This document shows positions 24,372 to 48,375 of a DNA stretch of 64,000 nt, piece after piece (within the stretch, counting starts at the first letter, position 1; each line of letters starts with the position of its first letter). The position numbers and the translations under genes were made by a program. The stretch spans positions 186,001 through 250,000 of the forward strand of contig JAQGDQ010000020.1 of the NCBI GenBank assembly GCA_030141605.1, given 5' to 3'. The notes beneath the pieces are model-generated. The model searched no databases. It saw nothing but the letters and a program-made list of their open reading frames with translations, and was not told the DNA's origin. The stretch comes from Tubiluchus corallicola (taxonomy: Eukaryota; Priapulida; Priapulimorpha; Priapulimorphida; Tubiluchidae).

Positions 24372-26897
24372 AGTATACTTGCGTACAACGGCGGTGTGGT
24401 AATGGCCATGAAGGGGAAGGATTGTGTGGCTATTGCCTGTGATAGAAGATTTGGTATTCAGGGGCAAACAATTTCCATGGATTTTGACAAAGTTTTTGAG
24501 ATGAGTCCAAAATTATATGTTGGTTTGCCAGGTTTAGCAACAGATACACAGACAGTGTAAGTGTTGTGCTACCATCAAGTATAAAATAAAATGTGTGCAG
24601 ATTTACTATATTGTAATGATAAGCATTTAGCTTTGTGCTTAGACCTAATCGTAATGTTAAGAGCTAGTCGGCTGTCTTAGCGTACTCTGTGTAACTTCAC
24701 CTTCAAAACCGATGTTAATTAGTACCGTCCTGATTTGATTTTACGAATAACTTAAACAGTAAAAAAAGACATTATTTTGCCAGACATTGTGTAGATAGTT
24801 TGTTGTAAGCTGAAAGTTACAAGCTTATTTTCTCATTATTTTGTGCAAATTGTTTGATAATTAAATAAAAAAGTGTCTTAGTCTTGGTTTCGTACATTTA
24901 ATGCTTTGTTATGATAGGTTACAATTGGTACCTATTCAGGTTCTTTTTACTTTCAGTGCTCTAAGATTAAAGTTTAAAGTTAATCTGTATACTCTGCGGG
25001 AGAACAGGCCATTAAAGCCAAAAACCTTTATGAGCATTGTTTCAAATCTTCTGTATGAAAGAAGGTAAGGAGTTTATATCTTTTATGTTATTCACGTCCA
25101 TTGCATAGTTGTTAATACATGCACGCATGTAAAACCTTTACATATTGGAAAATAAATCATATACATACTAATATTAACAGATAGCCAACTACTATTGTAT
25201 TTTGCATTATTAAAACAGTGCTTTCTTTGCCTATTCCTAGTGACCACCTCCCCAGTTGTTCAGTAATAACTAATTCTTGATTTGGCTTTTGGAATACCTA
25301 TCGCTCTGTTTTCAATGCTGACATTTTTACAAAATTAGTCACATCTGCAAATTTAGAACTTTCAATTTCATTGAAATTAAATTAAGGCATGTGATCCGTA
25401 AATACAATGGATTTAATAAAATAATGCCCAAAGTGCCTTTGAGTCCATTATGGCATAATTTAGTCTGCCAAGTTTCCCACTATTTTTAGTTAACCATAAT
25501 TGTTAAAAGTTTTGTAGTTTAACTAGAGTGAATACGGGTATACTGAGTTTGAATTTGAACAGTTGGTTTTATTTTTATTTTGTTATATTATGGTAAGTCT
25601 CAAAAACGTTATGACTTTATTTGCAGTTAAGTACAAAATGTCATGCTTGATATTAATACTCAAAAGTATTATTGCTGTTGACTATATGAGAAACTTTCAT
25701 TAAGTAATTAAGACTTGGAAATGCCCGGATTATACATGTATTTTTTATCTTTAGGTTTGGCCCGTATTTTGTTGAACCAGTTATTGCTGGACTAGATCCA
25801 CAGACTAATGAACCATTTATATGTTCATTGGATCTTATTGGTTGTCCTATGGTCACTGATGATTTTGTCGTGAGTGGGACGGCTAGTGAGCAAATGTATG
25901 GAATGTGCGAATCTTTATGGGAACCTAACTTGGTAAGACACAACTTTTTCTTAGAAAACGTAGCCCAACTATTAAGATGCATGGCTCAGGTTTGACTTGT
26001 AGTATTATGGCTTATTTACTATTGTGAAAATCTGAAATGTTTCTTTTGTTAATATCTTGCAAATGATTTGACTTGTGAATCTATTGGCAGTAACACATCG
26101 TTATCTAGTTAGGTGAGAACAGTTTTCAGTACGGATATGTCCCTTTGTTTAAGCTTGTTTTTTTAATAGGGTCCAGATGAATTATTTGAATCTATATCAC
26201 AAGCTTTGCTAAATGCTGTTGATAGAGATGCCATTTCAGGTTGGGGTGCAAAAGTATGGATCATGTAAGTGCTTTAAATAATCTTTTCTGCTTTTGTGCT
26301 TTTAAGTATGCTTGTAGTTTTGCTGAAGGATCATTAATAATAAACCAAAGTGCTCATTATAAACAAACCCTGCAGCCTAAAACTAGATTTTTATTTTAAT
26401 GGACGTAAACTGTAAGCGTTTGCATATTTTTGACATGTACATAGTTATATAGTTATATTGTCTTCACTAACAGTACAAGTTTACAAGATTGTTAGTGTTA
26501 TTAATGTGTATTGAGAGTTTTCCAAGCTCAGTTATGCACGGTTTTGCGTGCTTCTCTTAAATTGTAGAAAATCAGAAGATTGTTGTACACTGCTCATAAG
26601 ATTTGTATTTCATTAAATCATGAGAGTTCTTCAATACAGTAAAGTTGTTGATATTACAATTTAAATAAGTATAAGTAAATTTTAATGTAGACAGTAGTAT
26701 GAGCCGCAAAGCAAAAGAGAAAGTGTAAGGGACACAGCACTCTATCTCGAGAGTTAGATTGTAATAGTGTCAATTAGATACTGACAAAGCATTATTTTAT
26801 CATTACGTTTTTTATCATGTTGTATTAAAGGTAATTGTTTTTTTGCAGTGAAAAAGACAAAGTGACAGTGCGGACTTTAAAAACTAGAATGGATTGA
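24372..26897 (+). CDS. PSMB3: 20S proteasome subunit beta type-3 (exons 2-6; first exon unresolved)
   Basis: Non-catalytic beta-3 subunit of the 20S proteasome core ring, in cytosol and nucleus. Five exons join in frame with GT-AG introns: 24372-24556, 24957-25064, 25755-25932, 26170-26264, 26849-26897 (TGA). They encode 204 residues; adding one initiator Met from an upstream exon gives 205, the usual animal length. Landmarks are SILAYNGG at the start, [73 protein letters not shown] and the C-terminus [14 protein letters not shown]. As in all beta-3 subunits there is no propeptide and no catalytic N-terminal Thr. Two ATG-plus-donor candidates for exon 1 are annotated at 22342 and 23752. AATAAA at 27494 is a possible polyadenylation signal. 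Confidence 0.96.
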
Positions 26898-29800
26898 ATT
26901 TCTTTATAAAAATGTATGATACATATGTACATATAATCATTTATCATTGTGTCATATTTGCAAAAAAGATGGTACATTTTACACTTTCTTGTTTCTGGAT
27001 GTTGCAATTTGAAAATTTTTGTAGGTATAAATGAACACTGTTCTTTATGGTATGAAGCAGAACTATTCAACTGTTGTTTTATTTTTTTATGAGCATTATT
27101 ACTGCATTGTTCATTAAGAGTATTTCCATTGAGTAGACGAATGTTTAATTGTATTTTTAAAAAAATCTGTACTCATTTCAGAAGAAAGTGTATCTTAAAG
27201 TGGATGTTGTATGATGTCAAATAGGTGTAACTAAATTTCTTTCAATGTGTAAATTATTTGCATTCAGAAAAAAGTGCTTCTTGTGTTTTTTCCTACTGGT
27301 TTTGTAAAATCGCAGTGACTTCCAAATAATGTTTAATGATGTTATTATGTAAACAGTTGGGTAAAAGAGATTGAAACCTTGAAAATTGTTTGTAACTTTG
27401 AAACTTAGAAAACATTAATCTAGTTGTTATTCCATTTTGAAAGAGTGTATGAGGTGACAATAATTGTCAAACACAATTGAAAAACAGTTTTTGAATAAAC
27501 CGAACGTTAATGTATAATTCCTAGGTTTTACAGAATGGTTGGTGTTTGCAGAATTGAATTGTTTAACTAGTGATTAAGGTATTTGCACATGTGCAATTCT
27601 CGCAGAGGTTTTGAGAAAAACCATTGGATGAAACATTTTGCCTGTAGTTACAAGGTATACTAATAGTCGCTACTGGCTGAGAGTGTTCTCAACACAGTTT
27701 TGGCATTTAGTGATATGCTGCACTTAATTTAAGGCTTATTTAATTTAAGGTTGTGAAAAGACACAGTCCTAACACCTGATTAATTACTAAGGACAATAAT
27801 CAATGAGACACTGAACTGGCAGAGGTACAGGTCTGTATGTTTATGTAGGTACTTCCTACCAATATAAGTATATGCAGTATGCCACATGACTAAGCACATG
27901 ACACACTATGACCATTGAGCTATTCTCTTCAATCTGTAAGTTACACTCTGTTCAGAATCAATGACTTGCACTGTTCCATGATGATAGGGATGGAGATAGA
28001 GATCTTTATTTTTATTAATTTGTTGAATTTTCAAATATATGTTCTGAGATTTTAATAGTAGTCAGCTGGCATTGCTTTGGCACTGGTTTACTGTAAGAAT
28101 TTGTGCGACACTAGTTATTTACCCTTTAGAGCTTTAGTCATTATGTAGTTATTAAATTTGTCAAAGAAGGGAAAAGACAGAGTCAAAGAGAGAGAGAAGG
28201 GGGGAGAGAAGTAATTTGTGTGAGTGCGTGAATGGCTGAGTGATCTGATAAATAGGTACAAATGCCATTTAGTCAAAAACCTTTGTAGAGGGAAGTAAAC
28301 GGGCAAAAACTTTTGTTCCTCATATTTAGGGCTTCTGTTTAATACACTTTACAAATTACAGTATTAGGCATGAACACATGTAGTTCGTACAACATAACTT
28401 GCACTCTTGCAGTTACAGGTCTACAAGTCTATGTATTATAGTTTTTGCAATATCCATTCAATGCATTATATAAAGGTATACTTTTACCTGTGTAATCATC
28501 TAATATTAAAAATATAACGATTTCTATTCTTTTGCTGTGTGTGCATATCGTGTAAATATTATAATGAATGTAATAGTAATTATTCAACGTGATGTAGCCA
28601 TGCAACTGAGTGCATGTTGCCAAGCTTCATGTTACTATCAGAAGCATGCCAAATTAATTATACATTCAATTTTGTGTTTATCAGGAAAGTGGGGATTATC
28701 GTAAACACAAATATAAGTAGACTACAAGGTTACGTAAATTGCCAATAAAATGTGCATACTACAAAGAAAAGATAAGTTTAGGACAGTAGAGAACCAAATC
28801 TTCAGAGACTTCTGTAAGAACGAAAGAGGCATCTATATGTGTCACTTTAAAAGTCATTGTACAGACTATCAAGGCAGGTCACGGCAACCGAGTGTTATTT
28901 TTATGCAAAGCATGTCATAACAAGCTACACTTGGCCAGTTAAGAGGATTGAGTTAGAGAATTAAAAGATGAATACAATGCTGTTAACTAAATATGTAAAC
29001 AGACAGAGCGTAGAAAAATAGATGGTTGAACAAAATAGAATTCTTTGCTAATTTCTAGTGAGCAGGAATCTGTTAATGTTTGTAAAAAATAACTGTTATT
29101 GCGACATAATTGGAGAAGCTTGCAAAATTGCAGCATAGCTCATTTTTAAAGTGATTTGTTAAAATGTTTAGGACAGAAAACTAGATCGTTAGTTACAGAA
29201 ATTAAAACATAACGTTAGACAGTGGTTTCTTTGAAGCCATACATGTTGATCTACAAGTTAAAGTAGGATTTGAGGAGTAAGTATTGATTTGAGGCTGGTG
29301 GTACAACACCTGGCATAGACAATAGTGTTGCATCACCGTAGAGTGTACATTCCTCACTTGTTGAATCTAGTCCTATCAGCGTACATCGGTCATCCCTCAT
29401 ACAATGATACATACATCTCACTTCTAAATATGTTGATTCAGTTCTAGAAAAAAGAAGAAGTATTCTAGGTTTCCTACGGTTAAATTTCGTTCAATACTGT
29501 AATTACCCGCATGCAAAATTTACACATGTAATAAGAATGAGTATGCGAAAATCTTTCGTACAAAGGTCGGAGTCATAAGACACAACAAGTGCAAGAGTAT
29601 ACAAGTCAAGATGATTCAAGTTTTTCTTTTTTTGAATATTTATGTGCGACTAACATTACTTTTCCCTATCTGGATTCTGTTTTAAAGTTCATCATCATCA
29701 TACGCCCGTCACATCTATTGTAGACATTGGGCAGGCACAATTATAAAATAAAAGAAATCTGCCTTCAGACAGGTAAACGCAGCAGTAATCCAACAAAAAA

Positions 29801-30435
29801 ACTACACACTGCTACGCCAGTGGCTTGTCAGCACCACTTCCATTTCCTTTAAAGTTGTTGCGGTTTTAACTATTTGTGTGTTAAACGACATTTAAAAGGA
29901 TGCCTAGGTACATGTATACCGATTTTATTAACCGTTTATTCTAAAAAGTCATTTTCTTTTTTAATGCACGACGATTAATGTAGCAAAACCAATGTCCACA
30001 ATTAACCCAGTGGAGTTTTTTCGGCAAAATTACCTTAGTTTTGCCCAGAAATCTTGCTTAGAAAACCATAGTAGCAAAACGGTAAAACCTAGGTTTGCGT
30101 TTTCTGGAGAGTAATCAGGATTTTGCTCAGACAAATCAGGTTTAATAGACGATTGTGCTTACTTCGTGGCTATAATGTCTACAGTTTTTCCATTCGTATC
30201 TGCGGCATTGCCTCTCGTCCATTCATGTTTTCCCTCGTTAATTACTTGTCCTGTGTCAAAATAATTAAGCACGTTTATGTACAGCTCAAAAAAGTCAGTT
30301 AGCATAAAAACAATGATAGAAATCATGGCCTCCAAGACTCCAAAAACAACTTTGCAGAACAAAAAATGCTTTCGGCCCCTGTCGATTCTGCAACATTGAA
30401 TATTCGTGGTCTATTTATTTTATCTAAACTCCCAA
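26898..30435. other. PSMB3 3' flank and intergenic sequence
   Basis: The first about 600 bases are probably PSMB3 3' untranslated sequence, with AATAAA at 27494-27499 as one candidate polyadenylation signal. Beyond this there is a short GA-rich tract (about 28184-28210) and no recognisable exon, RNA gene or intact transposon on either strand. Confidence 0.5.
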
Positions 30436-31090
30436 TTAAAGTGCAAGAAAGCCCTCCACTTACATAAAGCTTAAAAATTCGTCTTGAAATTTTATACCAC
30501 TTACATACTGTCTTTTCATATGCATGGCTTGCATCGGCAGTAACGCTGTATAAAACTTGTAAATTCAAACACCCGCGATGACCGTTAGACGCAGCCAGTT
30601 TTTAATGGTAGGTCGTTTGAAACAAGTTTAGATAACATTGCGTGCAATTTGAAAAAATAATCAGAGCAATCGTAGCACACATGTTACTAACAAAGTAAAA
30701 TTTTAAATTACTGTATCTTCTCAATAAGATTAAAAAACGTTTTAGGGTGAGCCAGCGATATTTTTCCAATTGGCACGAAAATTTAAGTTATTATTTATAC
30801 TTACATAAGGCTTTCCAGCAGGTAAGCGAAATGCCAAGTAATATAGATTTGCATTGAAAGTTTTTTGGGACATAATTTAACATTGCCTTTTCTTCCCCTG
30901 ATTTACATTTGCATAAGCGACGTCGTGTAACGGTGACTTCAGAACAGTATTGCGGGAGATTCAAAATGAAAACAAACAAAAATTCCCTTTAACGCGAGTA
31001 CGATATATGCATGAAAATGCTGTAAAGTAATATAATTTTTTAAGGCAATTTTTCTGAAACCTACTTCTTTTCTTGTCCTGTATAAGTTAA
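30436..31090 (+). mobile_element. MITE-like element, copy B
   Basis: Diverged copy of the element at 23586, on the same strand. The left end is TTAA-AGTGCAAGAAAG; the right end passes TTTTCTTGTCCT and reaches TTAA after a few extra bases. Shared landmarks include CATAAAGCTTAAAAATTCGTCT, GTAACGCTGTATAAAACTTGTAAAT, AATGGTAGGTCGTTTGAAACAAGT and TTTTTCTGAAACCTACTTC. The internal CRE-like site has become CGACGTCG. The copy lacks a short segment present in A and C (the GCGCACCCTGGAGGGTG part). Confidence 0.7.
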
Positions 31091-31556
31091 AAACGTTTAT
31101 CGCACAACACAAAATTTTTGCTTCTTTGTAAAAAACATGGTTATGATGAAATATCCACATAGATTTTTGGCGTGTGATTGAATGCACAACTGAACACAAC
31201 ACAAAGACAAAAAGAGTGTGTAAATTCATATGCGGTTCCTGACCGTGTTTCTGTTGAACACTCTTTTGATAAGCCCTGATGAAATTATCGAAATATACCT
31301 GACGAAAAAATCGTAAAACAATTCTTGGACAACGTGTGTGTTTGTAAATACTTGTGTGTTGTTATTTCCTATTATTGTTACTAACTTTAATTACACATTA
31401 TAAGATATGGGAACAAAATAATCCATCCATCTACCTATCTCTCTATATCTATATCTATGTCTATATCTATATCTATATCTATATCTATATCTATATCTAT
31501 ATCTATATCTATATCTATATCTATATCTATATCTATCTATCTATCTATCTATCTAC

Positions 31557-31626
<70 letters not shown>

Positions 31627-33260
31627 CATCCATCCATCCATCCATCCATCCATCCATCTATCTATATGTATATATATATATACATATATGCAATCCGAAG
31701 CAAATATATATACGTAAAACAAAGGGGATTGCAATATATGTGTCTGTAAAAATGAATGAGGCTTACCTTTGACAAAGTGAATGATTTCACAGCAGCAAAT
31801 TATCACGCTCACCTGTAAAAATAATATTCAAGAAGACTGAATGACAAAATGCTGATACAGAACGAAACTATAGTCAGTCTTAGCTATATTATTAATTTAA
31901 TCATACGGATCTATTGACTGTAGGTAATCCATTGTGTCTAAAGATTTATCCCAACGAAGTATACAGGATTTACGGCATGAAGCGCCTTTTTTGTGTCAAC
32001 TTACTATGCCGATCTTCATTTTTATGCCGAAATCCCAACAAAATAATGTGACAAAGCTGCTAGTTTTCCTTGTGTGTAAGTTGATGAAGCCGCTCTGCGA
32101 TACCAGTTACAGTTGCGCATAACTTCCAAGAGAGTCGCCAGTTGATATATTTCTAGCTTAATGAATCCATACACCCGAGTCACACATTATTGGTTAACAC
32201 GAAAAGTTGTAATCTAGTGCTAGACTTGAATTTTAGTGTTGATATAGTCCAAAAACGTTTTACAAGTAAAAAAACAGTGGCGGCAAGGTTTCCAGCTTTC
32301 ATTTAAAATTTAAAATTAACCAGTGATGCAGTTGTTTTCTGCAGAAAATACCAAAGCTAAAATTGAGACATATCCCTAAGACATTAAGCTTTCAGATAAA
32401 TCTTAATAACCATAAAATTGTGTAACTTGCGTGCATGGCTAAATTAGAAATAGGGACTACATCGACCGGCGACTTTACTAGGAATTAGAAGGTCAAGTTT
32501 TTCCTGTGTTACTGGCAAATGGCTAAAGGCATCAAGATTTACAAGACGTTCTCAGTTGAGAAACTATTTCTGCCTTGTTTATCAAAAGCCCCGACTCGTT
32601 ATATTGACCTTTGGCTGCAATATTATACCTTGACTAAATAACGTGAGCTTATAATACGTCCCGTTTAGCGCGAACCAATTTAAATAGTAAAGTAAATAAC
32701 AATTCTCATCTCATTTCTGCAATTAATGCAAATAATGCTGGGTTCCAAAGATCATAAGAAATATACACAGATCTCTCAATAACCAAATTTCTGTATGAAC
32801 AACGAATGAAAAGAGTAATATTATTAATAAGTTAAACTGGATTGCTAAATGAGATAGCTGTTCGACGCGAGAAATTTCGTGAGAATATTTTTGTCGTTTA
32901 TATTGTGAGCAGCCTTCAAGGTAATTTTGCTTGCTTACATTTTCTTCTAAGATAGATATCTTGTAGAAGCCACTGTTCTTGTGAAATTTGAATCTGAATC
33001 AAAGTAAAAATTACAACGTAAATGTTTAATGTTTTTTCAAGTGTTTTGTAATAATGTGTGGCTTAATTACTTTCACCTTTATTAAGGCATTATAATAAAA
33101 TAAATTGTTATGTAAAGCGCAAGATCCAATGGCGAAAAATATAAATCTGATGGTGTTGCCAATCACGATTCATAAAAGAATTTTAAATAAACAAATATCT
33201 AAAAATATGCTAAATCGACAGTTACTGGCTTCTGTACAGAATTTTTAAAACACATGCGGA
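31091..33260. other. Intergenic region upstream of ABCG copy 1
   Basis: Apart from the microsatellite block annotated separately, I see no conserved exon, RNA gene or transposon end. The promoter and 5' untranslated region of ABCG copy 1 must lie near the right end. The 5' flank conserved among the relic, copy 2 and copy 3 was not recognised here. Confidence 0.45.
31421..31692. repeat. Compound microsatellite (TATATC)n-(TATC)n-(CATC)n-(TA)n
   Basis: Consecutive blocks: CATC/TACC lead-in, TATATC units (about 31443-31530), TATC units (about 31531-31626 with one CTAC break), CATC units (about 31627-31658) and a TA-rich end. Long Tyr-Ile or Ser-Ile open frames here are repeat translations, not genes. 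Confidence 0.97.
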
Positions 33261-44463
<11,203 letters not shown>

Positions 44464-47003
44464 ACTGCAGGTTAAGCACTGCGGGTTGTATATATAACAC
44501 ATTGCGACATTTATTTGACATTTGTAATGATAAATTTTTGAACTAAAAAGTTCAAATTTTTGAAAAAAACTTTTTAAGGATTACATTAAGGCATACATGT
44601 GATGGAAATATTTACTATGTTTTATAACATTTTTTGCGAGTATAGCTAGACTAAAGTGCTTTAAAAAATTATAATTGTACCTCGCAATTTCCCGTCCACA
44701 CTGAGACGTAATAATTTTATTTTGACTACTAAAACTACACTCGTAGTTCACATGAAAAAATCTTCTCTGACTGTTTTTTCATTTCTTATGCATAGTCAAC
44801 TGCACATAACTTAGATGCTTAGGAGGCCAAAGAAATGGTCGAATTGAAAAATGAATCGAGTTTAAGCGAAACCACCCATGCAGGTGCCATGTTACTCTGT
44901 GGATGGTCTGTTCGCTTACAAAGGGCTTTATCTTTGTTATATACATATATATATCTTATATATATATATGTATACATATTTCTGTTATTGTAATGTATTT
45001 CTTTTTACTGTTTTATTTTATGTAATATTAACTGAATAATTTAAATCTTAATTAAAACTAAAATAAAATGAGATAAGGAATAAGGACAACTAATTTTCGT
45101 TGGAACAACACTGTTGTCATTTTTGTGCTTGTTATGAATAGTGTATTTGAGAGTTCTTTAATAATTTGATTGAAGATTTGTTTAATGAATTAACAATTAC
45201 ATTGTTTTATAAAAAGGTTTAATAAAGTGCTCATATAGTAATTATAATACCCATTATTTTTGTTTTTTTAAGTGTTACAGGAAGTAAGGAAATTAGCTGT
45301 GCAATTCTATGATTGTTTGGTTGTCATGATCGCAAGTAATTATGAATAATATAATCTAATTTCAAGGTTATTAGTTAATAACGAAATAAGCTCGCCAGTA
45401 TTTTAGTTTTTGAAACCAAATTGAGCATGGATGAGGAGATGGATGAGAAGAAAGTGAGCCCAGATTTGCACCAAGAATCTTTGGAATACAAGTTCAGTTC
45501 CATGGCACTTAACTGTACATGCCTATGTGATAATATTCAGTTCTAACAGTTAACTAACCAATTCAATATTTTCAAGTGTTAGCTTGCTCAAGCCAGAATA
45601 ATTATTAGCTAGGTTAGTTTAAAATTGTCTTCGCGCCATGAGTTTAATTAATTTTGGGGTAATTATTATTTATATTATGAATTTCAAAATTATTGCTTAA
45701 TAGCGGAATAAATTTTGGTTAAACGTAAAGAAAATATGAAGCAGTCGCTATGATTTCGGAGTCGCGGGTACGTTGTATCATAATTACGAGTATTCTTCAT
45801 AGAAAGTCCTTCGAGTCTAACTTCTGCTGGTCGAAAATATTAGCTTGTTCAGCAATCCACATTGAGCAATCCACATTGTTGCCTACTATACACATACACA
45901 CATACAATCATCCATACACCTGGAGATTGCTGCCTCTTGTTACTATCCTTCTCTCGCGGATATTACATTCTCTGCAGTTACGATGTATTAGGGAAGCCAA
46001 GTTGGTTTACGGGTTACGGGTCAAGGGTTACCGGTCGGTACAGAGGATTATATACGAGCTTTAATTTCGCATTAGAATTTAAAAGCTACCCATTACTTTT
46101 CTTGACGATGCCACTGTCTTAGTTTGTTTTTTCTATAAAATTGTGAGTTGAATAGTCACAAAAATGAAAAATCGCGAAAACTACCACCGTTAGGTAGAAC
46201 TTTTCGTAGTGTCATTATACAGTCGTTAGTGCACAGTTTTTTAAAAAGTTACCAAAATGTGGGTGCTGCACTATATCTTGTTTTATTCTGCTTTCTAGGC
46301 CTAATCGCCTTGCAGTGAACTAAACGTCCTCTGATCTTGGTTCCTACTTAGTAAAAAAATTAAATCCAGTGAAATTTTTTCAGAACTTTGCTATTATGTG
46401 CTTTTTTAGAACGTCTATAAAACTAAAATTTATAACTAATATTTCTTTATTTTTGTATAAAATTATTCTAAACGAGAAAAACAGTTTAATTTACCTAATT
46501 CGGGATGGGAGCATCTATACTTTCTCAGTTTGTTTTACGCCGGCTAGACATAGCAGCTATTTCAAAAACTTTGCTTTTATTTTTAGACTTTCACCTTTTC
46601 GCACTTTGAGTACAATGGGAAAAAAAATCTGTGGACTCTAGTTTAAGGAGGTTTTAGAGATAAATGTGTTTTTAAAGCCAATGTGTCGTGTAAAGTTTGA
46701 TGAAACACCTTCGCGCCGTCAAGAAAACGTAGCTTCAAATAAAAGGAACAATTAATAAAAACTATTTTGAGCTTTTTTGTTATTTGTGCATTAGTTCTGG
46801 CGTAGTGCTCTAATAATTACTTAGGTGTCATTTCGTGTTGACATAATTTGGTTTATTGAGGATTGAAAACTACACGTTTTTTGGGTAATATAATTAATTT
46901 TCTGGTTTCATAAAGAGACTTGTTTTGGCTTTCGGCAGTAGCCCTCTAATTTGAGGCTTCAGCATGCTATTATGTTAGACGGTTTACAAACAGTATATTC
47001 ACT
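44464..47003. other. Spacer between ABCG copy 1 and the ABCG relic
   Basis: The left part is 3' flank of copy 1; AATAAA near 45053 and 45219 are possible polyadenylation signals. Positions about 46370-46800 resemble the 5' flank of copies 2 and 3: for example AGACTTTCACCTTTT followed by GCAC, and AACAATTAATAAAAACTATT compared with AACAATTAATTGAAAACTATT at 49917. This is the old upstream region of the relic. No exons were found in the middle. Confidence 0.55.
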
Positions 47004-47986
47004 ATGAATACCGCCAGATGTCAGGAAGTTGTAGCACGTACCAGTCAATAGTCAATATATGGGTGACAACATTCGCGAAGTCGGTGAAATTCCAAGGAAC
47101 ACTAATGATTATTCAGCTAGTGGAAGCAGTATGCACGTACCTTTATACGAAGAAGTTCCAGATTCCGGCATTCAATTTGCGAGAATGCCGAAAAATGTAG
47201 AGAAAAGGAAGCCAATTGGACATGCTGTGAGTGTCAGTGAACTTGATGCTTTAAGAATACATTATAGAAATATATTTTATTGTTTGAATGAAATGATACT
47301 GAGTAACAAAATACGCACAAATTACTTTTTTCTTGGCACATCTTGATCATACTATTCATTATTCGCTTGTCGGATCTATGTTGTTTAATAGTTTATTAAA
47401 CTATTGTCTAGTGAATATATCAGACAAGAGTTTCTAGATTTGTTAGCTACTATTTATATTGCTCCCTCTGTTTTGTTCCACATTGCTGTTTAGGTTTTTA
47501 CCTATTACGTGCTGAAGTAGGCATATTAACGCGGTGAATTAGTTTAACAAGGTTTTTCTGTGTTCACTTTTATAAAGCACTAGTTGTAGTAACATATTGA
47601 ATATGATTTACTATTACTACGTTTATAAATTTCTTTTTGCTCTTGTATACGATATGCCATAGTTGATTAATTATTAACGTAAAGTGCATCAGGTATATCT
47701 CGATAATAAAACGAATTATTTTTGAGCTTTTGAGCTTGTTTAATTTTTGGCAAGTGAAGCTGCCTACTGCTGTTGCTTTTTCATTGCAATCTAATTAGGT
47801 ACTTCCTTATATACGTTTTATTTTCACCGCAATTCACCAATTTTGCATTTATAGGTGATGGGTGTAATTCTTGGAGTCATCTATCTGCAGCAGGAACTAA
47901 ACCAGGAAGCCGTGCAAAACATCATTTCTGTCTTGTTTATTTCAATTATAGTCATGTCTGTGAACAACGCTTACACAGTAGTAAAT
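47004..47986 (+). pseudogene. White-like ABCG relic (exons 1 and 12 only)
   Basis: Two pieces of an ABCG gene survive. Exon 1 (47004-47250) aligns with copy 2 exon 1 over HVPLYEEVPDSGIQFARMPKN and VSVSELDA, but reading from the equivalent ATG meets TAG at 47049 and needs a frame change to reach the conserved part. The donor GTAAGT of copies 2 and 3 is TTAAGA here. Exon 12 (47855-47986, 132 bases as in copies 1 and 2) keeps its acceptor, open frame (GVILGVIYLQQELNQEAVQN) and donor GTAGGT. Exons 2-11 and 13-19 are missing, with only about 600 bases between the surviving pieces against 5.7 kb in copy 2. It cannot make a transporter. Confidence 0.85.
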
Positions 47987-48214
47987 GTAGGTGCTAAATT
48001 GCACAAAAGTTCATCTAGTCAGTTGAAGCCCTTTTCTTTTCGCCATTGTTGTTGAAGTTGGTTGTGTTCAACAGGTTATCGGTTCAAGCCGAAAAGCTGT
48101 CAGATTTTTTTGTGGAGTATAACACTTTTCAAACTTTGACCAGTGCTCAATGGCAGACTTTAACTAATGTAGATGTTGCAACGACACTAATTCTGGACAC
48201 TGAACGGCAGAACT

Positions 48215-48375
48215 GGAACTAGTAAGTTCGGTAGAAGTAAGTTTGGTCCTGGTAATTTTGGTACGATGAAATTTTGGTACCGGGAAAATTTGGTACTGGT
48301 AAATATGGTACTAATGAAGTTTTGTCAGGCACTTTTGGTACAAGTAAATACAGTACAAGGTAAAAATGGTATGGA
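48215..48375. repeat. Degenerate minisatellite with TTTGGTAC-GGTAAAT units
   Basis: About eight to ten imperfect units around TTTGGTACTGGTAAAT with period about 16-18, in the spacer between the ABCG relic and copy 2. Confidence 0.65.

Noticed and set aside
31421-31692. CRISPR-like or regularly spaced repeat array
   Set aside because: It is a simple-sequence microsatellite without unique spacers, in an intron-bearing animal genome.
31354-31749. 131-codon Tyr/Ile/Ser-rich frame
   Set aside because: It is a translation of the TATC/TATATC/CATC microsatellite.
45999-46036. GGGTTAC-like motifs suggesting interstitial telomeric repeat
   Set aside because: The units are irregular and few, and do not form a regular hexamer array.
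45862-46122. Overlapping 86- and 104-codon frames in the spacer before the relic
   Set aside because: They have no recognisable domain, no conserved counterpart in the flanks of copies 2 or 3, and no clear splice context.
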